Shown one piece after another: positions 63,931 to 64,000 of a stretch of 64,000 bases of DNA; positions within the stretch are counted from its first letter, which is position 1, and each line of letters begins with the position of its first letter. Origin of the DNA: Scortum barcoo (lineage: Eukaryota; Chordata; Actinopteri; Centrarchiformes; Terapontidae); the NCBI GenBank assembly GCA_023238725.1, contig CM041536.1, positions 14,167,271-14,231,270 of the forward strand, in the 5' to 3' direction. The notes under the pieces are model-generated. The model was not told where the DNA came from. It saw only the letters and a program-made list of their open reading frames with translations, and did not search any database. Both the position numbers and the translations under genes were made by a program.

Positions 63931-64000
63931 AATAGGTATTTATGTATTTTTACTCATATAAGCATTAGTAGTGTTCGTAGTAACATTTATTTTAAACAGG

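Overview
The window is vertebrate nuclear DNA and almost certainly comes from a teleost fish. It has large AT-rich intergenic regions, spliced genes with GT..AG introns, many (CA)n, (TA)n and (GA)n microsatellites, an RTE/Rex3-type LINE with a GATG-repeat 3' tail, and several dispersed repeats that I recognise from other fish genomes. I identify four protein-coding genes, all from peptide similarity to known vertebrate families. Exon joins were placed by eye on GT/AG sites and checked for reading frame.

Layout: positions 1-12.3 kb hold no gene that I can support, only degraded repeats and a Tc1/mariner relic near 7.0-7.5 kb. An ankrd34c-like gene follows (+ strand, single coding exon 13681-15264), with a CpG-containing, CRE-bearing promoter and probable 5' exon near 12.3-12.7 kb. 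A six-exon retinol-dehydrogenase-like SDR gene (- strand, 20193 down to 16420) converges on it. It is divergent from idh2, mitochondrial NADP-dependent isocitrate dehydrogenase (+ strand, 11 exons, 24003-38698, 451 codons). The last idh2 intron holds a broken, antisense RTE/Rex3 LINE of about 3.5 kb and a (TA)n tract of about 100 bp. idh2 converges tail to tail on znf710 (- strand, coding 43999 down to 40783, eleven C2H2 fingers). The idh2/znf710 convergent pair matches the human 15q26 arrangement, and ANKRD34C lies at human 15q25, so this is a 15q25-26-like syntenic block.

From about 45 to 53 kb, upstream of znf710, the + strand carries several long purine-rich (G/A) blocks and microsatellites. 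From 53 to 64 kb the DNA is AT-rich and gene-poor, with dispersed repeats and, at the extreme end, a microsatellite block whose flanks form an inverted repeat.

The genes do not form a pathway. IDH2 is a matrix metabolic enzyme, the SDR is probably a membrane-bound retinal/aldehyde reductase, ZNF710 is a DNA-binding regulator, and ANKRD34C is a poorly characterised ankyrin protein. I found no convincing new biological system. The points most worth checking are a cluster of nuclear-receptor-like sites between the retinol dehydrogenase and idh2, the strand-biased polypurine domain upstream of znf710, a possible in-frame upstream coding exon of znf710, and the terminal palindromic microsatellite.
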